64,000 nt of DNA from Pseudomonas sp. ABC1 (GTDB lineage: Bacteria > Pseudomonadota > Gammaproteobacteria > Pseudomonadales > Pseudomonadaceae). Below, in pieces: positions 52,737 through 62,108 of the stretch (positions are counted from its first letter, which is position 1; each line of letters opens with the position of its first letter). The stretch spans positions 248,001 through 312,000 of the forward strand of contig NZ_CP058349.1 of assembly GCF_013395055.1 (NCBI RefSeq). Direction: 5' to 3'. A program made the position numbers and the translations under genes. The notes beneath the pieces are model-generated. The model saw only the letters and a program-made list of their open reading frames with translations. It did not search any database and had not been told where the DNA came from.

Positions 52737-53654
52737 ATGACCTCCAAGCTGGAACAACTCAAACAGTTCACCACGGTCGTTGCCGACACGGGTGATGTCG
52801 ACGCCATCGCCAGGCTGCAACCCATCGACGCAACCACCAACCCATCCCTGCTGCTCAAGGCCGCCGCCCTGCCCCGTTACGCCGAGCATCTGTCCCGGGC
52901 CAAAGCCGAGAGCAAGGGTGATCGGGCAAGCGCCTGCGACCTCTTTGCCGTGGCGGTCGGCAAGGAGATCCTCGGACTGATCCCCGGCCGCATCTCCACC
53001 GAAGTCGATGCACGGCTGTCGTTCGACAGTCACGCCACCTTCGAGCGCGCCTTGAAACTGGTCGAGCTGTACGCCAGGCAAGGTGTCGGCAAAGAGCGCA
53101 TCCTGATCAAGATCGCCGCGACCTGGGAAGGCATCCAGGCCGCCAGGCGGCTGGAACAGGAAGGTATCCAGACCAACCTCACCCTGCTGTTCTCCTTCAC
53201 CCAGGCCGTGGCGTGTGCGGAAGCCGGCGTCTTCCTGATATCGCCCTTCGTAGGGCGTATCTACGACTGGTACAAGTTGCACGAAGGCCGGGACTTCGCC
53301 GCCGAACAAGACCCTGGCGTGCAGTCGGTCAAGCGCATCTACGAGTATTACAAGGCCCATGACTACGGCACCGTGGTCATGGGTGCCAGCTTCCGTAACC
53401 TGGGGCAGATCGAAGCGCTCGCCGGGTGCGACCGGCTCACCATCAGCCCGGAACTGCTGGCCCGACTGGACGCGGAAAGTGGAACACTGGAACGCAATCT
53501 GCGCCCTGGCGCCGCCGCTGAAGCACGGATGGAGCTCGATGAAGGCCGTTTCCGCTGGGGTCTGAACGAAGACGCCATGGGCACGGAAAAACTGGCCGAA
53601 GGCATTCGTCAATTCGCCAGGGATCAGGAAAAGCTGGAAGCTCTGCTGGGCTGA
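52737..53654 (+). CDS. tal: Transaldolase
   Basis: 305-residue pentose-phosphate enzyme moving a dihydroxyacetone unit between sugar phosphates. Schiff-base Lys125 in ILIKIAATWEG, start motif IDATTNPSLLLKAA, and TLLFSFTQAVACAEAG, ISPFVGRIYDW. Subfamily TalB. dusA-tal-rssC-rssB order as in P. aeruginosa. Confidence 0.95.
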   Translation: MTSKLEQLKQFTTVVADTGDVDAIARLQPIDATTNPSLLLKAAALPRYAEHLSRAKAESKGDRASACDLFAVAVGKEILGLIPGRISTEVDARLSFDSHATFERALKLVELYARQGVGKERILIKIAATWEGIQAARRLEQEGIQTNLTLLFSFTQAVACAEAGVFLISPFVGRIYDWYKLHEGRDFAAEQDPGVQSVKRIYEYYKAHDYGTVVMGASFRNLGQIEALAGCDRLTISPELLARLDAESGTLERNLRPGAAAEARMELDEGRFRWGLNEDAMGTEKLAEGIRQFARDQEKLEALLG

Positions 53655-53664
53655 TGAGACTGCC

Positions 53665-53695
53665 GCCGAGGCGAGTGATCAATACTCGCTTCGGC
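53665..53695. terminator. Bidirectional hairpin tal / rssC
   Basis: GCCGAGGCGAGT (53665-53676) pairs with ACTCGCTTCGGC (53684-53695), 12 pairs with one G-T, between convergent stops. Confidence 0.65.
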
Positions 53696-53703
53696 ACTCC
53701 TGA

Positions 53704-54186
53704 TCAGGAATGTTCCAGCGCGTTGACCAGGTCCTGAAACGCCTCGCGATTGGACTCATTGAGCCCCATCAGGATGCGGTGCGCTTCCAGCACCGTGGCC
53801 CGCACGACCTCTTCGGACTGGTCCTGGCTAGGCAGGTCGGCCAGGCAATCAGGGCATGGCAGCGGACGGTCGACAATATTGAACACCTGGTCGAAGCCCA
53901 TTGAGTGCAGCAGACGCGTGATGTCCGGGTGCACCGTAACCAGAGTGGGCAGCAGGCCGACCTTCTGCCGTGACAGGATCGAGAGCTTGGCCAGCAGGCC
54001 GAGCGTCGTACTGTCGACGCTGCGACTCTCGGTCAGGTCGATGACGATGGAGGAAAAGTTGAGGGAGGAAAATATCCTGTCGATGGTGTCATCCAGCGCC
54101 GAGCAGAGCGTCAGGCGGATCTCACCGATGAACTTGAGGATGAATGTGCCGTCCAGTTCGGCGAACTGGATCTTACCTGTACTCAT
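53704..54186 (-). CDS. rssC: STAS-domain anti-sigma antagonist, RssC-like
   Basis: 160 residues. STAS domain (about 4-105: VIDLTESRSVDSTTLGLLAKL) with the phosphorylatable Ser59 in DST, the feature of anti-anti-sigma proteins; a C-terminal extension of about 50 residues includes CPDC. It is the predicted substrate of the phosphatase encoded just upstream, whose stop overlaps its ATG. Corresponds by context to P. aeruginosa PA2797 (RssC); HsbA is a related alternative. Confidence 0.82.
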   Translation of the reverse strand: MSTGKIQFAELDGTFILKFIGEIRLTLCSALDDTIDRIFSSLNFSSIVIDLTESRSVDSTTLGLLAKLSILSRQKVGLLPTLVTVHPDITRLLHSMGFDQVFNIVDRPLPCPDCLADLPSQDQSEEVVRATVLEAHRILMGLNESNREAFQDLVNALEHS

Positions 54187-55367
54187 GCAAGGTTCCTGCT
54201 CAATACCAGCAAGGCGATGTCATCCGGCATTCCTTCGAGATCTGCCAGGCCCAGCGTCTGGCTCAAGCCATCCAGGGTGCCTTTCGATTGCGCGACCAGC
54301 TCGGGCAGCACCTGCTCCTTTTCCTTGAGCGTATCGCCTGGCAGCAGGTCGAGTATCCCGTCTGACAGCAGCGTCAGACTGAAGGAGTCCGGCAATGCCA
54401 GCTCGAAGTTCTCGTAGTTGGCATCGACGAAGAGCCCTACAGGCAAGCCGCGACCTTCCAGGTAGCGTGCTTCGCCATCGCTGAACAGGACAGGCATGGG
54501 CAAATGGCCACCAATGCTGTAATGAAGCGTGTTGCTGTGCTGGTCGATGACACCACCCAGCATGGTGACGTGCTTGCCGAGCTTGCAATTGATCAAGCCA
54601 CGGTTGATATGGTCAAGCACCTCGGAGGGCCTGAAATCACGCAGTACTGCATGCCGGCGGTATTCGTAGAGCAGCCGCGTGGTCATGAACTTTAGCAGTA
54701 CGGTGACGAACGCCGACGAAGCGCCATGGCCGGAAACGTCCGCGAGATAGAACGCGATGCGATGCTCGTCGACACGGAAATAGTCGACAAAATCCCCCGA
54801 CAGATAGAGCGAGGGAATGATCCGGTGGGAGAAGCTGAAATCATCCACGACCCACGGGCTTTCCGGCAGCATGTTCATCTGCACCTGGCGCCCGGCATCC
54901 TGATCTTCCTGCAACAGGTGCAGGCTTGCCTGGAGGTCGCGATTGGCGGTTTCCAGTTGCTCGCGGTAACGCTGGTTCTCCATGCGCAGGCGCGAACGCT
55001 CCAGGGCCCGATACACCGAGTGCTCGAGTACGGCCAGGTCTTCCAGAGGCTTGATCAGATAATCGACTGCCCCCAGGCGTAAGGCCTCGACGGCATCCCC
55101 CATGACACCGGCACCGGACACCACGATGACTGGCAGTTCGCTCTGGCGCTCGCTCACGCGACGGATGAGTTCAAGACCGTCCATCTGCGGCATGCGCAGA
55201 TCACAGATGATCAGGTCGGGGGATTCTGACTCGAACAATGACATGCCCTGGGGGCCACTGGCCGCTTGCAGGACATGGAAGCCACTGTCTTCCAGGTAGG
55301 CGGCAAGACTGGCTCTCACCACATCGTCATCATCGATGATCAGCAACGTTGCGCTTGGGTTCTGCAT
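54183..55367 (-). CDS. rssB: Response regulator with PP2C phosphatase domain, RssB-like
   Basis: 394 residues. Receiver domain (1-125) with phosphoacceptor Asp56 in LIICDLRMPQMDG and Lys in LIKPLEDL; coiled-coil linker (about 130-165); PP2C/SpoIIE domain (about 180-390) with metal Asp in SGDFVDYF, LADVSGHG, LLSDGILDL and PDDIALLVL. No C-terminal kinase domain, which fits RssB (PA2798) and not HsbR. Predicted to dephosphorylate RssC and thereby influence an RpoS-type or anti-sigma pathway. Confidence 0.85.
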   Translation of the reverse strand: MQNPSATLLIIDDDDVVRASLAAYLEDSGFHVLQAASGPQGMSLFESESPDLIICDLRMPQMDGLELIRRVSERQSELPVIVVSGAGVMGDAVEALRLGAVDYLIKPLEDLAVLEHSVYRALERSRLRMENQRYREQLETANRDLQASLHLLQEDQDAGRQVQMNMLPESPWVVDDFSFSHRIIPSLYLSGDFVDYFRVDEHRIAFYLADVSGHGASSAFVTVLLKFMTTRLLYEYRRHAVLRDFRPSEVLDHINRGLINCKLGKHVTMLGGVIDQHSNTLHYSIGGHLPMPVLFSDGEARYLEGRGLPVGLFVDANYENFELALPDSFSLTLLSDGILDLLPGDTLKEKEQVLPELVAQSKGTLDGLSQTLGLADLEGMPDDIALLVLSRNLA

Positions 55368-55569
55368 GTCTCTACCAGGCGGAGCCCGCCAGGATGATTG
55401 GAGAAAACAAAAGGCCGGCGCACAGCGCAGGGCGTGAAGCTTTTCAAGGCGCAGACGGTACTCCCATATGTGCGGCGTTTCAAGCCATGCACCCCTGACA
55501 TTCGGCGGCTTTACAGAGCGATTTGGCGGGGGTTATAAGGCCTTCTGCCCCATGAAAAAGGAATTCCCC

Positions 55570-55869
55570 ATGTCCAGCAATGACCGTCAGTACACAGAGA
55601 AGCGGGACTTCATCAGAATGAACGTGGACTCCCGTGCCACCCTCACGGCCAACGGGCAACAATTCGATGCACATTGCCTGGACCTGTCCAGCACCGGCCT
55701 GCAATTGCTGGCGCGGGCGGAACTGCAAATCGGCGAGCAGGTCGAGGTGCTCATCGCATCAGGCCACCCCGAACTCAAGGGGCTGCATGTCACCGCGACC
55801 GTCGTCCGGGTTTCGCGCCACGAGGATGGCCGACAGAACATCGGCCTGGAAATAACATCGATGAATTGA
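55570..55869 (+). CDS. PilZ-domain protein
   Basis: 99 residues forming a single PilZ domain, a cyclic-di-GMP receptor. N-terminal basic motif EKRDFIRMNVDSRATL and the second motif CLDLSSTGLQLLA match RxxxR...D/NxSxxG. AAGGAA at 55557-55562 supports ATG 55570. Adjacent to rssB in the same order as in P. aeruginosa (divergent from rssB). Confidence 0.88.
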   Translation: MSSNDRQYTEKRDFIRMNVDSRATLTANGQQFDAHCLDLSSTGLQLLARAELQIGEQVEVLIASGHPELKGLHVTATVVRVSRHEDGRQNIGLEITSMN

Positions 55870-56022
55870 TGTGGACGCCATGCTGCAGAGGGTTGCAGCG
55901 CGGCTCACGAACCGAAGCAGGAGGTTCGTCCCGGAAGGCTATCGTCAGCCCAATGGCGCGGGTGACGACACGAAGTCGCTTGGGCATACTATCGGGCCAT
56001 TTTTCCAACCCAGGGTGTGCCC

Positions 56023-56304
56023 ATGTTCAAGGTCAACGAGTATTTTGCTGGCTCCGTCAAATCCATCGCCTTCGAAAGCCCGGAAGGCCAGGCGACCATT
56101 GGCGTCATGGCCGCAGGCGAGTATGAGTTCGGCACCAGCGCGCTGGAAATCATGCATGTGGTTTCGGGTGAGCTGGTCGTCCTGCTCCCAGGTAGCAGCA
56201 CCTGGGAAACATTCGCCAGCGGCAGCCAATTCACCGTACCGGCCAACAGCAAGTTCCAATTGAAAGTGGCCGTCGATACCGCCTATCTGTGCGAATACCG
56301 CTGA
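56023..56304 (+). CDS. ppnP: Pyrimidine/purine nucleoside phosphorylase PpnP
   Basis: 93-residue single-domain cupin (DUF1255) that phosphorolyses several nucleosides. FKVNEYFAGSVKSIAF, GEYEFGTSALEIMHVVSGEL, FTVPANSKFQLKV and CEYR at the end are family-typical. ATG 56023 chosen over the GTG at 56017. Confidence 0.93.
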   Translation: MFKVNEYFAGSVKSIAFESPEGQATIGVMAAGEYEFGTSALEIMHVVSGELVVLLPGSSTWETFASGSQFTVPANSKFQLKVAVDTAYLCEYR

Positions 56305-56316
56305 CCGACTTTCAGG

Positions 56317-56341
56317 TGGCATTGCTTACTGGGCAATGCCA
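56317..56341. terminator. Hairpin between ppnP and fliS
   Basis: TGGCATTGC (56317-56325) and GCAATGCCA (56333-56341), perfect 9-bp stem between convergent genes; the fliS stop lies in the loop. Confidence 0.6.
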
Positions 56342-56706
56342 TCCCAGCCGCTTTTCACTTCGCGCAGCAGGTTGCTGACCTCATCAAGGATCGAGATGTC
56401 GTTCCTGACATTCGCCTCGGTCAATCGAGTATTCATGTAAACGTACAAACGGTCCAGGTTGGTAGCCACCTCCCCTCCTGCGGAAAGGTCCAGCCCCTGG
56501 CGCAGGCCGTTGACAATGCCTACTGTCTTGCCGATCAGCGTACCCTTGAGCGCGATATCGCCACGTTCCATCGCACCGCGGGCCTGGGCAAGACGGGTCA
56601 GGCCACCTTCCATGAGCATCTGGATCAGGCGATGCGGTGTCGCATCGGAAACCTGAGCCTGGATATTCACCGATTGATACTGCTTCATGGCTGCCATTGC
56701 GTACAT
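56326..56706 (-). CDS. fliS: Flagellar export chaperone FliS, solitary copy
   Basis: 126-residue four-helix chaperone that holds flagellin before export. AMKQYQSVNIQAQVSDATPHRLIQMLMEGGLTRLAQARGAM is the FliS start; NLDRLYVYMNTRLTEANVRNDISILDEVSNLL is the conserved second half. No fliC, fliD or fliT nearby, so it lies outside the flagellar cluster. Confidence 0.9.
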   Translation of the reverse strand: MYAMAAMKQYQSVNIQAQVSDATPHRLIQMLMEGGLTRLAQARGAMERGDIALKGTLIGKTVGIVNGLRQGLDLSAGGEVATNLDRLYVYMNTRLTEANVRNDISILDEVSNLLREVKSGWDGIAQ

Positions 56707-56765
56707 GGAAATTGCGCTCCAGTGAGTCTCGAATACTCCTTCTATCGGCGCTTTTTTCCATAGCT

Positions 56766-57329
56766 TTAGGCATCTGGCCAGCTTTTGACGAAATCGCCAG
56801 GTTCCAAGCGTGGCGCACTGCGAGGCTGCCCCAGTGGCGTTCCCACATAGATGAACCCCAGGACTCGCTCGCCTTCCTGCAAGCCCAGGCCTTCTTCGAC
56901 CACCCTATCGAAAGCCATCTCCCCCGTTCGCCATATCGCACCCAAGCCCTGGGCATGGGCGCAAAGCAGCAAACCATGGGCAGCACAACCGGCCGCCAGC
57001 AGTTGTTCCAGTTCAGGCACCTTGGGGTGTGCTCGCACACAGGCGATGACCACGATCAGCAGCGGTGCCCGAAGCGGCATGTTGCGGGCTTTTTCGAGCG
57101 CCTCCAGTGGTGCATCGGGGCTTTTTGCAAAGACCGCCTGCGCATAGAGCTGGCCCAGGTGAAGGCGATCGTCACCTGCGATGGTCAGAAAGCGCCATGG
57201 CCGCAATTGGCCGTGATCCGGCGCTCGCAATGCCGCCCTGAACATGGCGTCGAGCTGTACCGCGTTCGGCCCGGGTTCGCCAAGCCGGGCGACGGAAACC
57301 CGTTCCAGCAACAGATCATCGGCGTTCAT
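56766..57329 (-). CDS. Nitroreductase-family protein, YdjA-like
   Basis: 187-residue FMN oxidoreductase. RVSVARLGEPGPNAVQLDAMFRAALRAPDHGQLRPWRFL is the YdjA-type FMN site, GAIWRTG and FIYVGTP follow. Short one-domain form. Substrate unknown. ATG 57329 (MNADDLL) preferred. Confidence 0.85.
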   Translation of the reverse strand: MNADDLLLERVSVARLGEPGPNAVQLDAMFRAALRAPDHGQLRPWRFLTIAGDDRLHLGQLYAQAVFAKSPDAPLEALEKARNMPLRAPLLIVVIACVRAHPKVPELEQLLAAGCAAHGLLLCAHAQGLGAIWRTGEMAFDRVVEEGLGLQEGERVLGFIYVGTPLGQPRSAPRLEPGDFVKSWPDA

Positions 57330-57372
57330 CGACTCATCCTTCATCTATAAAATCAGTTTGGATCGGGCAGGC

Positions 57373-57744
57373 TCAGGCCACGCGATCGGGAGACAATTGC
57401 GGATGCAGGGGTGGCTCCAGCGGAGGCAAGCCATGGGCTGCACGTGCCGCGTCACAGTCAGGGTTGTACTGGCCATCTTCCCAGGACGACTGGAACTCCC
57501 GGCATGTGCTCGACCGCTGTTCATAGGCATTGCAACGTACGCCACACCCTACATCGCCCATCAGACTGGTACAACGCGCCGGCTTGCCCTCCGTACCGCG
57601 CATTGCAACATGAAAAGGCGAAACCTGGACGGTCAGGTGGTCGGGAACGTGCCCACCCGCGGAAACACACTCCCCCCAGAAAAACGACACACGAAAATAC
57701 GCGCAGCAGGCGCCGCAGGTAAGGCATGGGTTATTGGTCGACAT
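57373..57744 (-). CDS. YkgJ-family cysteine cluster protein
   Basis: 123 residues with the Cys cluster CLTCGACC near the start and later CTSLMGDVGCGVRCNAYEQRSSTCREF, the Zn/Fe-chelating YkgJ pattern. Function unknown; metal binding likely. ATG 57744 gives MSTNNPCLTCG. Confidence 0.85.
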   Translation of the reverse strand: MSTNNPCLTCGACCAYFRVSFFWGECVSAGGHVPDHLTVQVSPFHVAMRGTEGKPARCTSLMGDVGCGVRCNAYEQRSSTCREFQSSWEDGQYNPDCDAARAAHGLPPLEPPLHPQLSPDRVA

Positions 57745-57907
57745 GGATGCGAACACTCAGATACCGGAAAGGGTCCGGCGCCAGAACGCCTATTTTATTC
57801 ATCGTGTGAGACTTGAGAAGATGCATCCCAAAGCCATTCGATAGCATCATCGAATGCCGGCACCAGACCTCGGCCAAACCCGCATTCGGTTACCTACAGG
57901 AAAGACC

Positions 57908-58945
57908 ATGAACCAGGCGTCACAGATTGTCGTGCTCTATACCGGCGGGACCATCGGCATGCAGCAAGGGCCGGACGGCCTTGAGCCGACCTCCGGCTTC
58001 GAGCAGCGTATCCGTCAGGCGCAAGCCACCCTGGGCGACGATGCCTGGCTGCCCGAATGGCGCTTCATCGAACTGTTACCGCCTATCGACAGTGCCAACA
58101 TGCGACAAACCAATTGGCTTGCCATGCGCGACAGCATTGTCGAGGCGACTGGGGCAACCGACTGTTCGGGCATCCTGCTGCTGCATGGCACGGACACCCT
58201 GGCCTATACCGCGGCGGCACTGTCCTTCTTGTTGATGGGGCTGCCCATCCCGGTGCTGCTCAGTGGCTCGATGCTGCCCGCCGACGCGGCAGGTAGCGAC
58301 GCCTGGGACAATCTGTTCGGCGCCATGAGCCTGCTGCAACAGGGCATTCCTCCGGAGCACTTCGCCGCTCCAGTTGCCCCAGGTGTGCATATCTACTTCG
58401 CCGGCCAGTTGCTACCGGGAACTCGCACCAGCAAATTCCACAGTGAATCCTTCGCAGCCTTCCAGGCCTTGCCCCGTACACCCGAGCACTCACTCCCCGC
58501 CCCGGCACCGAGTCACCTCGACTATCGCGTACGCCGCAGCCTGAGCCGCATTGCCGTCCAGCCGATCTATCCAGGCCTGGAAAGCACCCAATTGCGCGCC
58601 GTACTGGACAGCGGCGTACAAGGGTTGATCCTGGAATGCTACGGCAGTGGCACGGGCCCGGTGGATGACGATGACTGGCTACGCGCCCTGCATGACGCGC
58701 ATACCAGAGGCGTGGTTCTGCTGGCGATCAGCCAGTGCCCCAGTGGCTGCGTGGTGTTCGAGACTTATGCCGCCGGCAGCCGGCTGCGCAAGGCCGGCCT
58801 CGTATGTGGCGGCGGCATGACCCGTGAGGCCGCGCTGGGCAAACTCTTCAGCCTGCTGGGCTGCGGCCTGTCGCAGTCGGACGTGGAGTACTGGTTGCAA
58901 CGCAACCTCTGCGCAGAGGCTGTCTGGCCTATCGACCAAGGATAG
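57908..58945 (+). CDS. ansA: L-asparaginase (type I, cytoplasmic)
   Basis: 345-residue enzyme hydrolysing asparagine. Two catalytic Thr motifs: LYTGGTIGM (Thr15 region) and LLLHGTDTLAYTA; SMLPADAAGSDAWDNL follows. No signal peptide, so cytoplasmic. ATG 57908 has AGGAAA upstream. Confidence 0.9.
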   Translation: MNQASQIVVLYTGGTIGMQQGPDGLEPTSGFEQRIRQAQATLGDDAWLPEWRFIELLPPIDSANMRQTNWLAMRDSIVEATGATDCSGILLLHGTDTLAYTAAALSFLLMGLPIPVLLSGSMLPADAAGSDAWDNLFGAMSLLQQGIPPEHFAAPVAPGVHIYFAGQLLPGTRTSKFHSESFAAFQALPRTPEHSLPAPAPSHLDYRVRRSLSRIAVQPIYPGLESTQLRAVLDSGVQGLILECYGSGTGPVDDDDWLRALHDAHTRGVVLLAISQCPSGCVVFETYAAGSRLRKAGLVCGGGMTREAALGKLFSLLGCGLSQSDVEYWLQRNLCAEAVWPIDQG

Positions 58946-59029
58946 GCCTCACCCTTTCTCGGACTGGCTCTCATCCAGGCCCAAAACCGTTAGAATGTGC
59001 GCCCCGTCTCAGCGCCAGGCATCACGACA

Positions 59030-60481
59030 ATGGCTTTGCCGACATTACGCATCATCGGCTTCATCCTTGGCATTTTCCTGATCACCCTGGCCATCAGCAT
59101 GGTCATTCCCATGCTGACGCTGTGGAGCTTCGACCGTAACGACGACATCCAGGCCTTCATCTGGGGCAGCCTTATCACTCTCGCGTGCGGTGCCGCGCTG
59201 GTCGCTCCAGGCCGCCCGGCCAACGCGCAACTGCGACCACGTGACATGTACTTCCTGACCACGGTCAGTTGGCTCACCGTCTGCTGCTTCGCCGCTCTGC
59301 CGATGATGCTGATCCACCATATCAGCTACGCCGATGCCTTCTTCGAGACCATGTCCGGGATCACCACCACCGGTGCCACCATTCTGGTCGGCCTGGACCA
59401 TGCCTCGCCGGGCCTGCTGATGTGGCGTTCACTGCTGCACTGGCTGGGCGGCATCGGCTTCATCGGCATGGCCGTGGCGATCCTGCCGCTGCTGCGCGTG
59501 GGGGGCATGCGGCTGTTCCAGACGGAATCGTCGGACTGGTCGGAAAAAGTCATGCCGCGCTCGCACATGGCTGCAAAGTACTTCGTGGTCATCTATGTCG
59601 TCTTCACCCTGGCCGCCACCCTGGCCTTCTGGCTGGCGGGCATGAGCCCGTTCGATGCGATCAACCATGCCATGTCATCGGTCGCCACTGGCGGCTTTTC
59701 CACGTCGGACGCCTCCCTGGGCAAGTTCAGCCCGGCCTCGCACTGGATCGCCGTCGTCTTCATGATCCTCGGCAGCCTGCCCTTCGCCCTTTACGTTGCC
59801 ACCTTGCGCGGGCACACCAGCGCCATCGTCAAGGACCAGCAGGTCAGAGGCTTCCTCAGCATACTGCTGCTGACCAGTCTGCTTTTCACCTTGTGGTACT
59901 GGCTCAAGCATGACGACAGCCTGCTCGACTCGCTGCGCGTGGTGACCTTCAGCGTGGTTTCGGTGGTGACCACCACCGGATTCGCCGTGGTCGACTACAA
60001 CCAGTGGGGCGGCTTCGCGGTGATGGTGTTCTTCTACCTGATGTTCCTCGGCGGCTGCTCCGGCTCGACCACTGGCGGCCTGAAGATTTTCCGTTTCCAG
60101 GTCGCCTATGCGCTGCTCTGGGGCAGCCTCAAACAGATGGTTCACCCGCGCGCAGTCATCCGCCAGCAGTACAACGGGCATAACCTGGACGAAGAAATCG
60201 TACGCTCCATCCTGACGTTCTCCTTCTTCTTCACGACCACCATCGCCCTCCTCGCCCTGTGCCTGGCCATGCTCGGCATCGATTTCATCACGGCCCTGAC
60301 AGCCGCCGCATCCGCCGTCTGCAACCTGGGTCCGGGCCTTGGGCCGATCATCGGCCCGGTCGGCAACTACGCCTCGCTACCGGAAACAGCCAAGTGGCTG
60401 CTGTCCATCGGCATGCTGCTCGGGCGCCTGGAAATCATCACAGTACTGGTTGTATTGACCCCTGCGTTCTGGCGGCACTAG
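59030..60481 (+). CDS. trkH: Trk potassium uptake protein TrkH
   Basis: 483-residue K+ channel subunit with ten or so helices and four pore loops with filter glycine: SGITTTGATIL, MSSVATGGFSTSD, VTTTGFAV, and LGPGLGPIIGPVGNY. Needs TrkA (not in window) for ATP control. ATG 59030. Confidence 0.93.
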   Translation: MALPTLRIIGFILGIFLITLAISMVIPMLTLWSFDRNDDIQAFIWGSLITLACGAALVAPGRPANAQLRPRDMYFLTTVSWLTVCCFAALPMMLIHHISYADAFFETMSGITTTGATILVGLDHASPGLLMWRSLLHWLGGIGFIGMAVAILPLLRVGGMRLFQTESSDWSEKVMPRSHMAAKYFVVIYVVFTLAATLAFWLAGMSPFDAINHAMSSVATGGFSTSDASLGKFSPASHWIAVVFMILGSLPFALYVATLRGHTSAIVKDQQVRGFLSILLLTSLLFTLWYWLKHDDSLLDSLRVVTFSVVSVVTTTGFAVVDYNQWGGFAVMVFFYLMFLGGCSGSTTGGLKIFRFQVAYALLWGSLKQMVHPRAVIRQQYNGHNLDEEIVRSILTFSFFFTTTIALLALCLAMLGIDFITALTAAASAVCNLGPGLGPIIGPVGNYASLPETAKWLLSIGMLLGRLEIITVLVVLTPAFWRH

Positions 60482-60498
60482 CTGCGGAGTGCCGCCGG

Positions 60499-60524
60499 AA
60501 GGGCTCATCGCAATCGGCCCTTTT
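60499..60524 (+). terminator. Terminator after trkH
   Basis: AAGGGC (60499-60504) pairs with GCCCTT (60517-60522), followed by TT; 18 bp past the trkH stop. Confidence 0.5.
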
Positions 60525-60732
60525 CGCGAGCCGTTGAACGCACTCAGGAAGATAAAAACGGAACTGTGTCTCAAAACGGCATATTCATCCGCTCTCGCGT
60601 TTGGCGCCCTCCCTTCCCTTGGCTATGATCCGATGGCGATATGCCAGAGGCCACGGCAAACCGTGCCCAACCGGCCGCATTGCAGCACGACCGCCACGGA
60701 TAGCTTCATGGAGCAGGGAGCTCGATCGATAC

Positions 60733-62091
60733 ATGACAACCGCCATCGCCGAATGCCGCCCTGTAACGATCCCGCCGCCCTGCGACTACCACGCGCGCAT
60801 CCTTGCCTATAGCGGGACAGGCGCGACACTGGCGGCTGGTGTCTATAGCCAGGCCCTGCCGGCAATCACACTATGGGCACTGCCCTACCTGCTCCTTTAC
60901 CCGCACCTGGCTCGCGCACTGGGGAGACCGACCCGCCGAAACCGACGGTTATCGTTCACCCTGGATGCAATGAACGGCGGGGCCGTTATCGCACTCACCG
61001 ACTTCAGTCCGATTCCATGCCTGATGCTCATGCTCGTACTGGGCTTCAGTGCCCTCCTCACCAGCAAGCAGGCCTATCTGCCAATGATCCTGGGCGTAAC
61101 GACTGGAAGCGCTCTGCTGTGCGCCATGCTGATTCCCATACAGCGGGCCACGCCACATTCCGCATGGTTCGACCTGACCAGCATCCTGAGCGCGGCATTG
61201 TATATCTGCATCAGCGCCCACCATGTCTGCCAGCGCGGCCGACACCTCGCACGTTCCCATGCCGAAATCGAAGCGAAGCAGGCACGGGCCGTCTGTATCG
61301 CCAAATACCTTTCGCCCCAGATCCGGGAGTCGATTTTCAACGGCAGACGTACTACCCGGCTGGAAACCCAGCGCCGCAAGCTGACGGTGTTCTTCTCCGA
61401 CATCAAAGGCTTCAGCGAGCTTTCCGAGGAAATGGAAGCCGAGGCACTGACCGACATGCTCAATCACTACCTGCGGGAAATGTCGAAGATCACCCATGAA
61501 TACGGCGGGACCCTCGACAAGTTCGTGGGCGACTGCATCATGGTCTTCTTCGGCGACCCGACGAGCCAGGGGGCGCGACTGGATGCCACCGCAGCAGTCT
61601 CCATGGCGCTGGCCATGCGCGAGCGAATGAAAGCCCTGCGCCGGCAATGGCGTGCACGCGGCATCGATTGCTCCCTGGAAATCCGCATGGGCATCCACAC
61701 TGGTTACTGCAGCGTAGGCAACTTCGGTACCGAAACACGCATGGACTACACCGTCATCGGTCGAGAGGTGAACCTGGCCAGCCGCCTGGAAGCCGCAGCC
61801 GAAGCGGGGGAAATCCTCATATCCCACAAGACCTACGCCCTGGTCAGGCGCACCATTCGCTGCCGCAAGCGCGGCCAGGTCAGCGGTAAAGGAATCGCAC
61901 GCCCGATACAGGCCTACCAGGTCATAGGCCCGCACGGCAGCCTGGATGGCAACGACAGCTTCATCGAGCATGACATGCCAGGCTTTTCCCTGTACCTCGA
62001 CGCAAACGGCATCCTGCACAGCGACAAAGAGCGCATCATCGATGCCCTGCAGCAGGCCAGTAGAAAGCTACAAGGCGACCTGCTGCATTGA
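60733..62091 (+). CDS. cyaB: Class III adenylate cyclase with MASE2 membrane domain, CyaB-like
   Basis: 452 residues. N-terminal MASE2 region with about six helices (about 20-155), linker helix, then a class III cyclase domain (about 215-395): metal Asp in VFFSDIKGFSELSEEM, LDKFVGDCIMVFFGDP with the second metal Asp and the adenine-selecting Lys, and the transition-state Asn/Arg in GREVNLASRLEAAAE. P. aeruginosa CyaB has the same layout and makes cAMP for Vfr. ATG 60733 has GGAG 12 bases upstream, long but the only fit. Confidence 0.9.
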   Translation: MTTAIAECRPVTIPPPCDYHARILAYSGTGATLAAGVYSQALPAITLWALPYLLLYPHLARALGRPTRRNRRLSFTLDAMNGGAVIALTDFSPIPCLMLMLVLGFSALLTSKQAYLPMILGVTTGSALLCAMLIPIQRATPHSAWFDLTSILSAALYICISAHHVCQRGRHLARSHAEIEAKQARAVCIAKYLSPQIRESIFNGRRTTRLETQRRKLTVFFSDIKGFSELSEEMEAEALTDMLNHYLREMSKITHEYGGTLDKFVGDCIMVFFGDPTSQGARLDATAAVSMALAMRERMKALRRQWRARGIDCSLEIRMGIHTGYCSVGNFGTETRMDYTVIGREVNLASRLEAAAEAGEILISHKTYALVRRTIRCRKRGQVSGKGIARPIQAYQVIGPHGSLDGNDSFIEHDMPGFSLYLDANGILHSDKERIIDALQQASRKLQGDLLH

Positions 62092-62108
62092 GCCTCGGTT
62101 ATTGAACC

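Noticed and set aside
52521..53612. Upstream extension of the dusA frame across tal
   Set aside because: Overlaps the complete tal gene on the other strand; dusA has a family-like start at 52520.
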